Translations under genes and position numbers: made by a program | From: Hemicordylus capensis | Lineage: Eukaryota > Chordata > Lepidosauria > Squamata > Cordylidae | NCBI RefSeq assembly: GCF_027244095.1 | Contig: NC_069658.1 | Span: forward strand, 51,571,001 to 51,635,000 | Length of the DNA: 64,000 nucleotides | Direction of reading: 5' to 3' | Notes under the pieces: generated by a model | Databases searched by the model: none | Seen by the model: only the letters and a program-made list of their open reading frames with translations | What the model was told of the DNA's origin: nothing | Part shown: positions 55,319 to 64,000 of the stretch, one piece after another | How positions within the stretch are numbered: position 1 is the first letter of the stretch | How the letters are laid out: every line of letters starts with the position of its first letter

Positions 55319-58300
55319 GTCTCCGTTTGTTCTCCTTCAGTTTAGAGGAGTGTATCCAAGGATGGGTTACGCCTCCCACTTGCTCAGAGACAGGGCCAAT
55401 CAAAAGAAGACACATTGACCAGTGGGAGGCGCAGGCTCCAGGCTTTGCCCCATTTCGCTTTTAGCAGGAGCTGTTTTTCTTTTTGTGCTCAGTTGGTGCT
55501 TTCAACTTGTAGGCCAGAGAGTCTGTTCCTTTCTCAGCTGTCTTTTTGCCCTTCACAGCTGTGAGTCAGGGAGGGAAGAGATGGGTGCCGGCTGTTTTTG
55601 CAACCTGTTGGGACGTCTACCACACGTGCCTCTATCCTGGCTGTGTGGGCCAGCAGTGTGGAGAGAGAGGTGTTTCCTCCGAGGATTCGGTGGCTGGCTC
55701 GGCATTTGACGAGGCGTGGGCAAGGGCGGTAGCGTTTGCTGTGGCCACCCACACTGAATGCCTGGCAGGGGGTCAATCCTTCAGCAAGGCGCAAAAAGTG
55801 TCAGGAAGAGCAATCCACCCAAGAAGCGGCCTCGCCTTAGCACCGTCCAAGCAGGGCAACTGTGGATTATGGAGGGTGGCAGTTCAGCCGCTCCTCTCCC
55901 AGTGCAGCCCTCGCAGCCTTTCTCCCCACCTGCATTAGAACACCCCAGGAATCAAAGGTCACTGCCTTCCGGGGAGCGTTTGAGGGAGACTGGTTCTTGC
56001 AGCTGGTCCGGTGCGGGCACAGCTGCTGACGGGGAGGAGGAGGTTCCAGAGTGCCTGCAAGTGTGTTCAGGCATATTGTGGCAGAGAAGCTAGGCAAATG
56101 GCTTCCACCAAAAGTTCCTGCCAACGGCACTGATGGTTCTTTGCCTCTAGCAGGGCCTGTGCTTGGGCACAATGCACCTAGTGCGTGCTCTAAGGGCAAA
56201 AACAAGAAGTCTTAAATCCAGGCATTCCTCCAGTACATCAGGCCAGGATTCTCCCCACATGCCAGTAATGCATGTCCTGTATGCCATCCACCTAGTTTGT
56301 CTCCTCATGGGCCTGCTGCCCCTGTGGTACCCGATAACTCAGGTCCGCCCATGGCATCGGATGACACAGATGTCTCTGACAAGGAAGAGAGGAAGCTCTC
56401 AGAGGATGAGACAGAGCTTGCTCTGTCTGTATCCCACAGGCTGTTCACTCTGCAGGATTTTTCAGTTTTGCTACACAAAGCTAAAAGGGTTTTAAAATTG
56501 GAAGGCACCATCTCTTCGGTCCCTGATCAGGCTGAAGGGGATCCAGAAGTTTTTCCGGTAGGGCATGCACAGGAGGTAGTAGTTCTATGCCCTCAATTTA
56601 CTTATTTTTTAATACCATTCAGGCCGAATGAGACAAGCCCGCTGAGGGCAGGGATCCTGCCCCTTCTATCAGGAGTTGTTATACCATGCCCAAGACTGTG
56701 ATGGGCAAGCTTAAAGTACCTATAGTGGATGCAGAAGTCGTCTCCCTGGTGTGCAGTGCTATCCTGCTCCACGGATGGGGGAAACACTTTAAAAAATCAG
56801 GACATAAATGTGACACTGCCCTCTGCAGATTGCATGGGGCAAATGCACTCCATACGTGCATCTATGGCAAACTATATTTGCCTGAGCTTCTGTGCTCTGG
56901 GTCAGAGACCTTTTACCCCTGGTTCCCCCTGAATCTGTCAATCTCCGGCAAGGGCTTAATAAGCTTAGCAAGACTGTGGCCTTCATGGCTGATTCATTAC
57001 TAGATGCTACTCAACTAACCACTCGAGCCCTAGCATCTGATATTTCTGCACGTAAGTTGTTATGGCTCAAGAACTGGCAGATGGATCAAAAATCTCGTGT
57101 GAACTTGGCCAATTCAACTTTCAAGGGGGGAAAGTTGTTTAGAGAAGTATTAGAGCCTGTCCTTGTGGAGACTAAAGACAAAAAGAACTCCATGCCTTCC
57201 TCCTCCTTTAAGGAGGAATGCAGACCTGTCAAAGCAACCACGTCTCAATTCAAGGCTCCCAAGTCCTCTCTCCTTTTCAGGCAACCACAGCAGGACCATT
57301 TCACATGGTCCAAGCCACGTAACTCCTTTCGTGACAATGATAAGAACTCTCAAGCCTGGGTTTAGATGTAATTTCAATCAATGACTCGGACCTCCCCAAT
57401 GGTGGACGCTTACAAGAGTTCACTCAAGTTTAGGCTCAGACAGTCAAGGACACCTGGATATCGCAAACTATATCTCAAGGATATTCTTTAGAATTTGTAT
57501 CACAACCCCAAACAGGTTCCTGCCTTCTCCTAAGTCAGGGGAAATGGGCAAGAACTTACTAAATGCAATCCAGCATCTTTTGCAGGTTCAAGCAATAGAG
57601 CCGGTGTCTTCCCCCTGAATATCATCAAAGGCTATGCACAATCCTTTTTCTTGTCCCACAGGAAAATGGGGAGTGGAGGTCCATCCTGGATCTGAAATTT
57701 GTCAACCGTTTCCTCTGCAGGGGAAACAACAACAAATATTTATATACTGCTTTTCAACACGTTTCCAAAGCAGTTTACACAGAGAAATAATAAAGAGATT
57801 CAGAAATGAGACTCTCCACCGAAGGGAGACCACCTAACTTCAGTCGACCTGAAGGAGGCCTATCTTCATGTTCCAATCCACCCTCAGGGCCACAAGTACC
57901 TCCAATTTGCTTACAGTGGTTTTCGTTTCCAGTACCAGGCTCTCCCCTTTTGTCTCTCGACTGCACCAAGGGTGTTCACCAAGCTCGTGGTGGCACTCAT
58001 AGTGCACTTGAAGACCAAGGAGATTTACCTTCAAAAGAGTTCCTTATCACCCCAAACCAGCATTCTGCACCTTGGGGCTTTTATAGACAGCACGAAGGGG
58101 GAGGTCTTTCTGCCTCCAGCATGCCGACAAAAGATAGGCCTTGCCGGCTCTACAACGTCGCCCAAGGGCCAGCATTTTTTCGCTCAGTCAGTTACAGGGG
58201 ACCATGTTATCTACCATAGGGCTGACTGCCTGGGCACAGTTTCATTCTCACCCTTTTTAATGGGCTCTGCTTCCTTGGCAGGACAAAATAGCTCAGAGAT

Positions 58301-59047
58301 CAAGGGGGTGTACTCTCTCCTGGTAGTTCGAATTTAAGTTACGACACACTCCAGCTTAACAGGGTGGGAGGCCCATTGCCAGCTCTCCTGGGTACGTGGA
58401 ACCTGGTCAAGGGAAGAAAGCGATCACACATAAACTGGCTGGAGCGCATGTCAATTCGCCTGGCTCTCCAGGAGTTCCTCTCCCAGATTAGGAACCATCA
58501 TATCCTGGTCAGGAAGGACAATACGACCGCGAAAGCCCATGTCAACCGACAAGGGGGCATGTGGCCCCCGCTCCCTGATGGAGGAGGCGACTCTACTCTT
58601 CCACTGGGCAGATACCAACAATCTACTGTCTTTGACCGCAGAACATATGAAGGGGGCGTTAAACTCTGTGGCCAACTGGCTCAGTCGGGCACAGGTGGAC
58701 CAGGCAGAGTGGTTTCTGAACCCTCAGACATTCAGTCATATTATGGAGGGCTTTGGAATACCAGTCATGGATCTATTTGCCTCTCCAGTAAGTGTGATGC
58801 TTCCACACTTCATGTCCTGGTTCCACTCCCAGGGTGCGGAGGACATAGATGCTCTCGCAGCAGATTGGCCAAAGGGGCTGGTTAACACTCCCCCACCCCC
58901 GATAGCCATTATCCCACAAACTGTCCACCGAGTTCGTGCCCTATGTATGGACCTCATTCTGACAACTCCCCATAGGACTCATCGTCCCTGGTTTTCAGAC
59001 CTGCTGAAGATTTCAGTGGAACCTCCCATGAGATTGGGGGCAGACCC

Positions 59048-59866
59048 AGAGAGAGTTGGGATGGAAAAGATCTTTGACCTTTTAAAAATTTCTTGGTTTA
59101 TTTAGAAAATTATTATTTAGTATGGTAAAACTTTTAAAATTTACCTTTTTTTCATCAGATTCATTAGATTTAGGATTTTGAAAGTTTTTGAATAGCTTTT
59201 AGATTTCCCTCCTTTTTCTTTTTCTTTTTCTTTCTTTTCTTTCATATAGGATTTAAATCAGATGAAGGACGAATTGGCAGTGGGGAAATTTTTTATTATT
59301 ATTATTATTACATTTATATCCCGCTCTTCCTCCAAGGAGCCCAGAGCGGTGTACTACATACTTGAGTTTCTCTTTCACAACAACCCTGTGAAGTAGGTTA
59401 GGCTGAGAGAGAAGTGACTGGCCCAGAGTCACCCAGCTAGTTTTATGGCTGAATGGGGATTTGAACTCGGGTCTCCCCGGTCCTATTCCAGCACTCTAAC
59501 CAATTCTTTCTAAAGAATAAAGAATATAGTATAATTTTTGTGATAGGAATTTTTACTGCAGAACACAACGGGTGTTCACCTAGGTCAAGGTTGATTCGCC
59601 TCTCTCTGTCTGGCTCCCTGGGAGGCCAAAAACTCTATACAGATGCCTAGATTTAGACACTGTGTGGCTAGTTAATTACATTTATTTTACTTATATAAAA
59701 TATCATTACCTTTGTATCTTTCTTATGATTGGGGTTTTTTTGTTTCTTGGATGGATAAGATCTTGTTTGTAAACTTGTATTTTTGTCGAAATCTCAGAGA
59801 TATAACTTTTCTGTTTTTTACTTATATTACTAATAAAAGCATTTTTAAAATCTAAAAAGAGAGAGA
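59048..59866 (+). mobile_element. L1-like insertion with 18-bp target duplication, inside DIRS
   Basis: GAGATTGGGGGCAGACCC occurs at 59030-59047 and 59867-59884, an 18-bp duplication of DIRS sequence. The insert ends in an A-rich tail (AATAAAAGCATTTTTAAAAT) next to the second copy, as target-primed reverse transcription gives. The body is AT-rich and 5'-truncated; a short frame MEKIFDLLKIS opens it. A SINE sits at 59288-59505. Confidence 0.8.
59288..59505 (-). repeat. MIR-like tRNA SINE inside the L1-like insertion
   Basis: (TTA)n, ATATCCCGCTCTTCCTCCAA, GGAGCCCAGAGCGGTGTACT, GTGACTGGCCCAGAGTCACC, B-box complement GGATTTGAACTCGGGTCT. Well preserved. Confidence 0.82.
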
Positions 59867-61489
59867 GAGATTGGGGGCAGACCCTCATCTCCTCAGTCAG
59901 GGGCCAGTCTTCCACTCAGACCCAGGGTGGATGAATCTGTTCGCCTGGAGGTTGAACAGGGCTCTTTGATTAAGGAAGGGTATTATCCAGCAGTGTTGGA
60001 TACTATGCTAGCATCTCACGAGCCTTCTACCAAAATAATTTATCAGGCCACTTGAAAGGTTTTTGTTCAGTGGTGTATGTCTCAGTCCCTTCCCCACCCT
60101 TGAAGGCATCTGTGGCTAATGTATTGGCCTTCCTACAGTCTGGCCTCAAAAGGGGCCTACGTCCCAATACCCTGAAATGACAGGTTGCTGCTATAGCGTC
60201 CATTCTGCATGGGGGGGGGATCTATAGCCTTGCTTCTCATCCCCAATTTTCTGAAGGGTGCTGTTAATCTCTGACCTCCTACAGTCCACCGGTTCTCTAC
60301 ATTGGACCTTAATGTGGTGCTCACAGCCTTAACAAAGGATTACTTTGAAACAATGAGGTTGGTTTCTTTGAGGTTTCTATTTTACAAAGTGGTGTTTTTA
60401 TTGCGGTAACCTCAGCATGCAGGGTGTCTGAATTGGGAGCCCTTTCTGTGCGTAAGGATCTCTGTTTAGTTTTTCCAGACTATGTGCTCCTGAGGACCAA
60501 TCCCACCTTTGTTCCAAAGGTAAACTCCTTTTTTATAAAGCCCAGGAACTTATGTTGCCTTCATTTTGTCCTCATCCTGCTTCTCCAAAGGAGAGGGTGT
60601 GGCACTCCTTGGTGCAGGGCAATTAGAATTTACTTGAAACATACCAAAGCCTTCTGACATTCTGAATCATTTCTTCCATTTTGCGAGTGTACCCTGGGAC
60701 AGAAGGTGTCAAACTCCACCTTGTCTAGGTGAATCTGCCAGTGCATTCATTTGGCCTATACATCTCGGAGTCAGACTCCTCCTGAAGGGAGCCTAGCCTA
60801 TTCTGCCAGGAGTGCGGCAGCCACAGTAGCTTTTTCCACCTTAGCGCCTTTGGCAGATATCTGTAGAGTAGTGACCTGGTTATCCATTTCTACCTTTTTC
60901 AAACACTACAGGTTCCAAACCTTAGTCTGTGCCGATGCTTTGTTTGGACGCAGCGTGCTGCAGCAGGAGTGCCCTCTTAAGACCAGCCTCATCTCCCGCC
61001 CAGGAGGTTCAAGGGGCTCTGATAGGTCCCATCCTTGGATACACTCCTCCAAACTGAGGGAGAATGATATGTTGTCACTTACCTGAAAAGTCATTCTCAG
61101 GAGTGTATCCGCCCCACCCATGTTTGTCCGGTCATTTATTTCAGCTATTCTGTTCTGTTGCGCAGTTCTTTCAGGGTGGCCCATCTCCCTGGGGTTTTGT
61201 GCTAGTGATAAGGCATATTCCTAGGGATCTTTCCTTCCCCTCGTTCTGGCATTGGTGTTCGTGTGGTTTTTATTCTTGTTTACTATGTTGAGTTTGAATC
61301 TGTTTGCACCAGAGCACTCTTATTTTCAGAGCTTTGAATCCTGGAGCCTGAGAGTTTGATCCCTCCCTCCCCACTGGCTTGATATGCCTTCTTTTGATTG
61401 GCCCTGTCTCTGAGCAAGCGGGAGGCATAACCCATCCTTGGATACACTCCATCCTCCTGAGGAGAATGACCTTTCAGGTAAGTGACAAT

Positions 61490-61860
61490 GTAGCATTATC
61501 CCTCATCCAGCCCCTTTTCACCTCAAGGCAGGCATTTAGGGAGGTTATGCCTTCTCCTGATAATGTTGACACAGAGAAATAGATGTGGGTGTCATTAGCA
61601 TACTGATAACACCCTGCACCAAATCTCCAGATGCTCTCTCACAGCAGTGTCCTGTAGATGTTAAAAAGCATTGGAGACAGTATGGAGCCCTGGGGGGCAC
61701 CATACAAAAGCTCACGTTTCGAGGAGCAACAGTCTTCAAGCGATACCATCTGAAATACTGCCCAAAAGGTAGGAGCGGAACCATTGTAAAGCAGTGCCTC
61801 CCACCCACCAACACTCTCAGACATTCCAGAAGGATACTGGATCAAACAGCTGCCATGAGG
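61490..61860 (-). mobile_element. L2 LINE, reverse-transcriptase part, minus strand
   Basis: Minus strand: ELLYGAPQGSILSPMLFNIY (RT block B), then QYADDT-like sequence near 61600 and SLNACLEVKRGWMRDN before the DIRS border. It continues in 54489-55318 on the far side of the DIRS element. Truncated upstream at about 61860. Confidence 0.82.
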
Positions 61861-62607
61861 CTAAAAGAGAAGCTGGTTTGCTTTTCTGTAGGAATAATAA
61901 TATGTATGGAGCCAAATTAAAGGTGTAGTATTTTCACATTTATTGAAAATAGTAACGTGACAAGCTGCTTTCTCGGTGTATGAACAGTGGCTGATAGAAT
62001 GAGAGAAATCACCCTAAATAGTCCCACTGAAATTAAGTGGGACTATTGGTTTCAGTAGGACTACTCTGAGTAATTTTCCTCATGTCAGTCAGTATTCTAA
62101 ACACATCAGCATCATCCATCCCACAATAAGGTAAATCAAGAGAAAACAGTTATTTTACATCATTCTAAACATAACATTTCCCTGAAAAAAATAATGGTAG
62201 CTTAAAGCTCATCATTCAGTGGTAGTACTGTATTTCATCCTACAATTTTTGTGGGGTGTGGAGGAAAGAGTCTTTATGGTAATCTGAAGGTATTTTACTA
62301 ATTTAAAAAACTTTACTATTCAACAGTTTGCCAGTAGAGGCCACTATCCATCCTGTAAAAAGGTTCTTCACTGCTGTTTCTGCACTGCTCCCAGGCGTGC
62401 AGCCTGATCCTGTGCATGATTCTACACAAGTAAATCTGGATGAGCTTGGTGGTGCATATTTCCATTGACTTTTCTTCTCATTTTAGTAAGAGCCAGGATT
62501 TACAGATTGCATTTTATACCAAGCATAAACATATACACTTTATAACAAATATATATGCCTATTTTTTCACTGGTACAACCTAAGAAGATAGATGCAATGA
62601 CCCAATT

Positions 62608-62613
62608 TTTATT
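62608..62613 (-). terminator. candidate poly(A) signal of NAIP
   Basis: AATAAA on the minus strand about 500 bases after the NAIP stop codon. Another lies near 62757-62762. Both are in AT-rich, non-repetitive DNA. Confidence 0.35.
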
Positions 62614-62631
62614 GGTGATTGATAAACTCCA

Positions 62632-62650
62632 CACACACACACACACACAC
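62632..62650. repeat. (CA)n microsatellite
   Basis: About nine CA units between NAIP and the L2/DIRS nest. Confidence 0.85.
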
Positions 62651-63108
62651 CATATTGATTGCCAGGGCCCCAGACTCTGAGATCACAGACAGAAGCTATG
62701 ACAGCTTTTTCATCAGTTAAAATTTCCACCTACTTGTACAATGGGGTGGTATGCATTTATTTTTGCATGTTCAATTACTACTGCTGTGAACAGCACAATA
62801 TAATTATATACAGCTTAAACATACATTTAATTGGATGTAGTTCTGCAGAATTAATGAGACTTTCTCCGTAGTGTCGTCTTGTATCCCTACAACTGCACAT
62901 AGCAGCTTTCTTGTTGCCACTAAATTATTCCAGTATTACAGGCAGATAACAGGCTGAAAAAGAATTAATTACCCAATATACTATACATCTGACATTTTAA
63001 TTGATTGCCAGGATTTCATTTAATTGTAGAGGGTCACTGTTATGATTGTTCTATTTACATACCTATCAACCATTTAATTTTGTTACCAAATTAATTAGCT
63101 CAGTTTCT

Positions 63109-63473
63109 CTATTCTTGTATAATTGGTGGAAACAGCATCACATATTTCCAATTTAAACTTAAACTTTTTGACTGAGGATGTTGTTCTTTCATGACATCAA
63201 ACATTTTGAGGTCCTCCTTATCAAACAGCCATCCTAACATGCCAATTATCTTGAGGCTAGGCAGCCTGGAGACACATTGAACAAAGGACTTCACCGTTGC
63301 TGCCTGGCATTTGATCGAATGCTCAAAATGGCAGCTAAAGTCCACTGTGTGTAACTTTGGCATATTGGACAAGATTTGGAAGAAGTTTCTCCACTCCTCT
63401 TCTATTATGCTGTTATTTAACTTGAGCGTCAGGATTTCAAGCTTTTGAAAACCGCCGTCAGCTGCTACCTTTG
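63109..63473 (-). CDS. NAIP: NAIP, last coding exon (LRR C-terminus)
   Basis: NAIP is a cytosolic NLR (BIR-NACHT-LRR) that detects bacterial flagellin or secretion-system proteins and nucleates NLRC4 inflammasomes. On the minus strand an acceptor TTTTTTAG|CAAAGG at 63474 opens a 365-nt coding exon ending in TAA at 63111-63109. It reads KVAADGGFQKLEILTLKLNN, then EEEWRNFFQILSNMPKLHTV, then ATTVKSFVQCVSRLPSL, then MKEQHPQSK and finally FPPIIQE. Human NAIP ends with the same order: GGFQKLENLKLS, RNFFQALDNMPNLQ, ATTVKSLSQCVLRLPRL, MKERHPQSK, FSPIIQK. These are the last leucine-rich repeats and the C-terminal tail. The remaining exons lie beyond 64000. The gene is tail-to-tail with SMN, the mammalian arrangement. 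NLRC4 is the only close alternative and lacks this ending. Confidence 0.94.
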
Positions 63474-63509
63474 CTAAAAAAAAGCAAAATATGATAGATA
63501 TGAATTATT

Positions 63510-63812
63510 TAGGAACATAAGCTGCCTTATACCAAATCAAACTATTGGTCCATCTAGCTCTATATTGTCTACATAGATTGGCAGCAGCTTATTCAAGATT
63601 ACGGGCAGGAATTTCTCTCAGCCCTACCTTGGACATGCCAGAAAGGAACCTGGTACATTCTGCATGCAGATGCTCTTCTGAGAGCAGTCCCATCCCCTAG
63701 GCGAAATATCTCACAGTGTTCACATGTTCCCATTCAAATGCAAATCAAGGTGGCCCCTGCTTAGTAAATGGGACAATTCATGCTCGCTACCACAAGACCA
63801 GCTCTTAATAAG
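63510..63812 (-). repeat. tRNA-related SINE, nearly full length, in NAIP intron
   Basis: GGAACATAAGCTGCCTTATA, ACTATTGGTCCATCTAGCTC, GGCAGCAGCTTATTCAAGAT, GTACATTCTGCATGCAGATG and CTCTTCTGAGAGCAGTCC. It lies just upstream of the NAIP last-exon acceptor. Confidence 0.75.
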
Positions 63813-64000
63813 CATAATTATGGATTCGGATAGCCTACATTAAGAACACACACACAGTTTATAATAGTAGCATGAGTTGTTTGGTATAATTAAATATCCC
63901 TATGTTCTCTGAGGTCATATTCCCCTGAACAGTCATTTCAGTTTGACAAATTCTTAACTTTTGCTCTGATCTCACTGATGCATATGAACAGGGAGCACAT
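63813..64000 (-). other. NAIP intron sequence to window end
   Basis: AT-rich; no exon seen. Confidence 0.45.

Larger units (their letters stand above)
55318..61490 (+). mobile_element. DIRS-type retrotransposon (tyrosine-recombinase), fossil, 6.2 kb
   Basis: Terminal inverted repeats of about 100 bp (TGTATCCAAGGATGGGTTAC at 55351; the complement around 61430-61450). An internal complementary region lies at about 61030-61110. Parts in order: gag-like region (about 55560-57370), reverse transcriptase (57600-58040), RNase H (58340-59000) and tyrosine recombinase (59885-60930). The frame is broken in a dozen or more places. Two later inserts lie inside: a small SINE scrap at 57722-57800 and an L1-like insertion at 59048-59866. 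It is inserted into an L2 LINE. The order of domains and inverted ends identify the DIRS1 group. It looks middle-aged: domains are easily recognised yet inactive. Confidence 0.88.
61870..63108 (-). other. NAIP 3' UTR and downstream sequence
   Basis: AT-rich unique sequence without coding potential, with a (CA)n run at 62632-62650. The part next to 63108 should be the NAIP 3' UTR; the far end is unknown. Confidence 0.4.

Noticed and set aside
55318-61490. An LTR retrovirus or Gypsy element
   Set aside because: There are inverted, not direct, terminal repeats and a tyrosine recombinase instead of a DDE integrase, so it is DIRS-type; no envelope region seen.

Overview
This window is vertebrate nuclear DNA, almost certainly from a squamate reptile (lizard or snake). 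Spliced vertebrate genes with conserved GT-AG exons sit in a repeat background typical of squamates: Sauria-type SINEs with a Bov-B-like tail, L2 LINEs and L2-tailed SINEs, hAT MITEs, Tigger and Tc1 DNA transposons, Helitrons and a DIRS retrotransposon. It is the SMN locus. The gene order is BDP1 (minus), SERF1 (plus), SMN (plus), NAIP (minus).

Region 1 (1-26,676): the 5' half of BDP1, the Bdp1/B'' subunit of TFIIIB, on the minus strand. Eight coding exons are visible, from the start codon at 26,676 to exon 8, which leaves the window at base 1. They cover the N-terminal region and the SANT domain, and their phases agree at every junction. The introns hold a 3.8 kb decayed Tigger transposon, a nearly full-length L2 LINE, hAT MITEs (one built as a giant palindrome) and a GC-rich element made of consecutive hairpins.

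Region 2 (26,400-28,200): a CpG-rich head-to-head promoter between BDP1 and SERF1, with a perfect CRE palindrome. SERF1 follows (three coding exons, 27,935-32,243, 62 aa).

Region 3 (32,930-37,530): a SERF1-SMN spacer with a Helitron whose two ends can be seen and a tandem array of about 147-bp units.

Region 4 (37,530-53,047): SMN with its CpG promoter and all eight coding exons (1, 2a, 2b, 3, 4, 5, 6, 7; 276 aa). The Tudor domain and the YG box are intact. The proline-rich part is short and the exon 7 tail is divergent. Intron 6 (6.1 kb) is packed with transposons.

Region 5 (53,048-64,000): an old minus-strand L2 LINE is split by a DIRS element, which is split by an L1-like insertion, which carries a SINE. 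After it comes the last coding exon of NAIP (leucine-rich repeats and C-terminus), tail-to-tail with SMN.

Functionally, SMN acts in snRNP assembly, BDP1 in RNA polymerase III initiation, SERF1 is a small basic protein linked to aggregation, and NAIP is an inflammasome sensor. They are neighbours by ancient synteny, not an operon. I see no bacterial genes, CRISPR arrays, tRNA or rRNA genes. The window does not appear to hold a new molecular system. The most unusual items are the multi-hairpin element family (two copies), the palindromic hAT MITE, and the four-level insertion nest.
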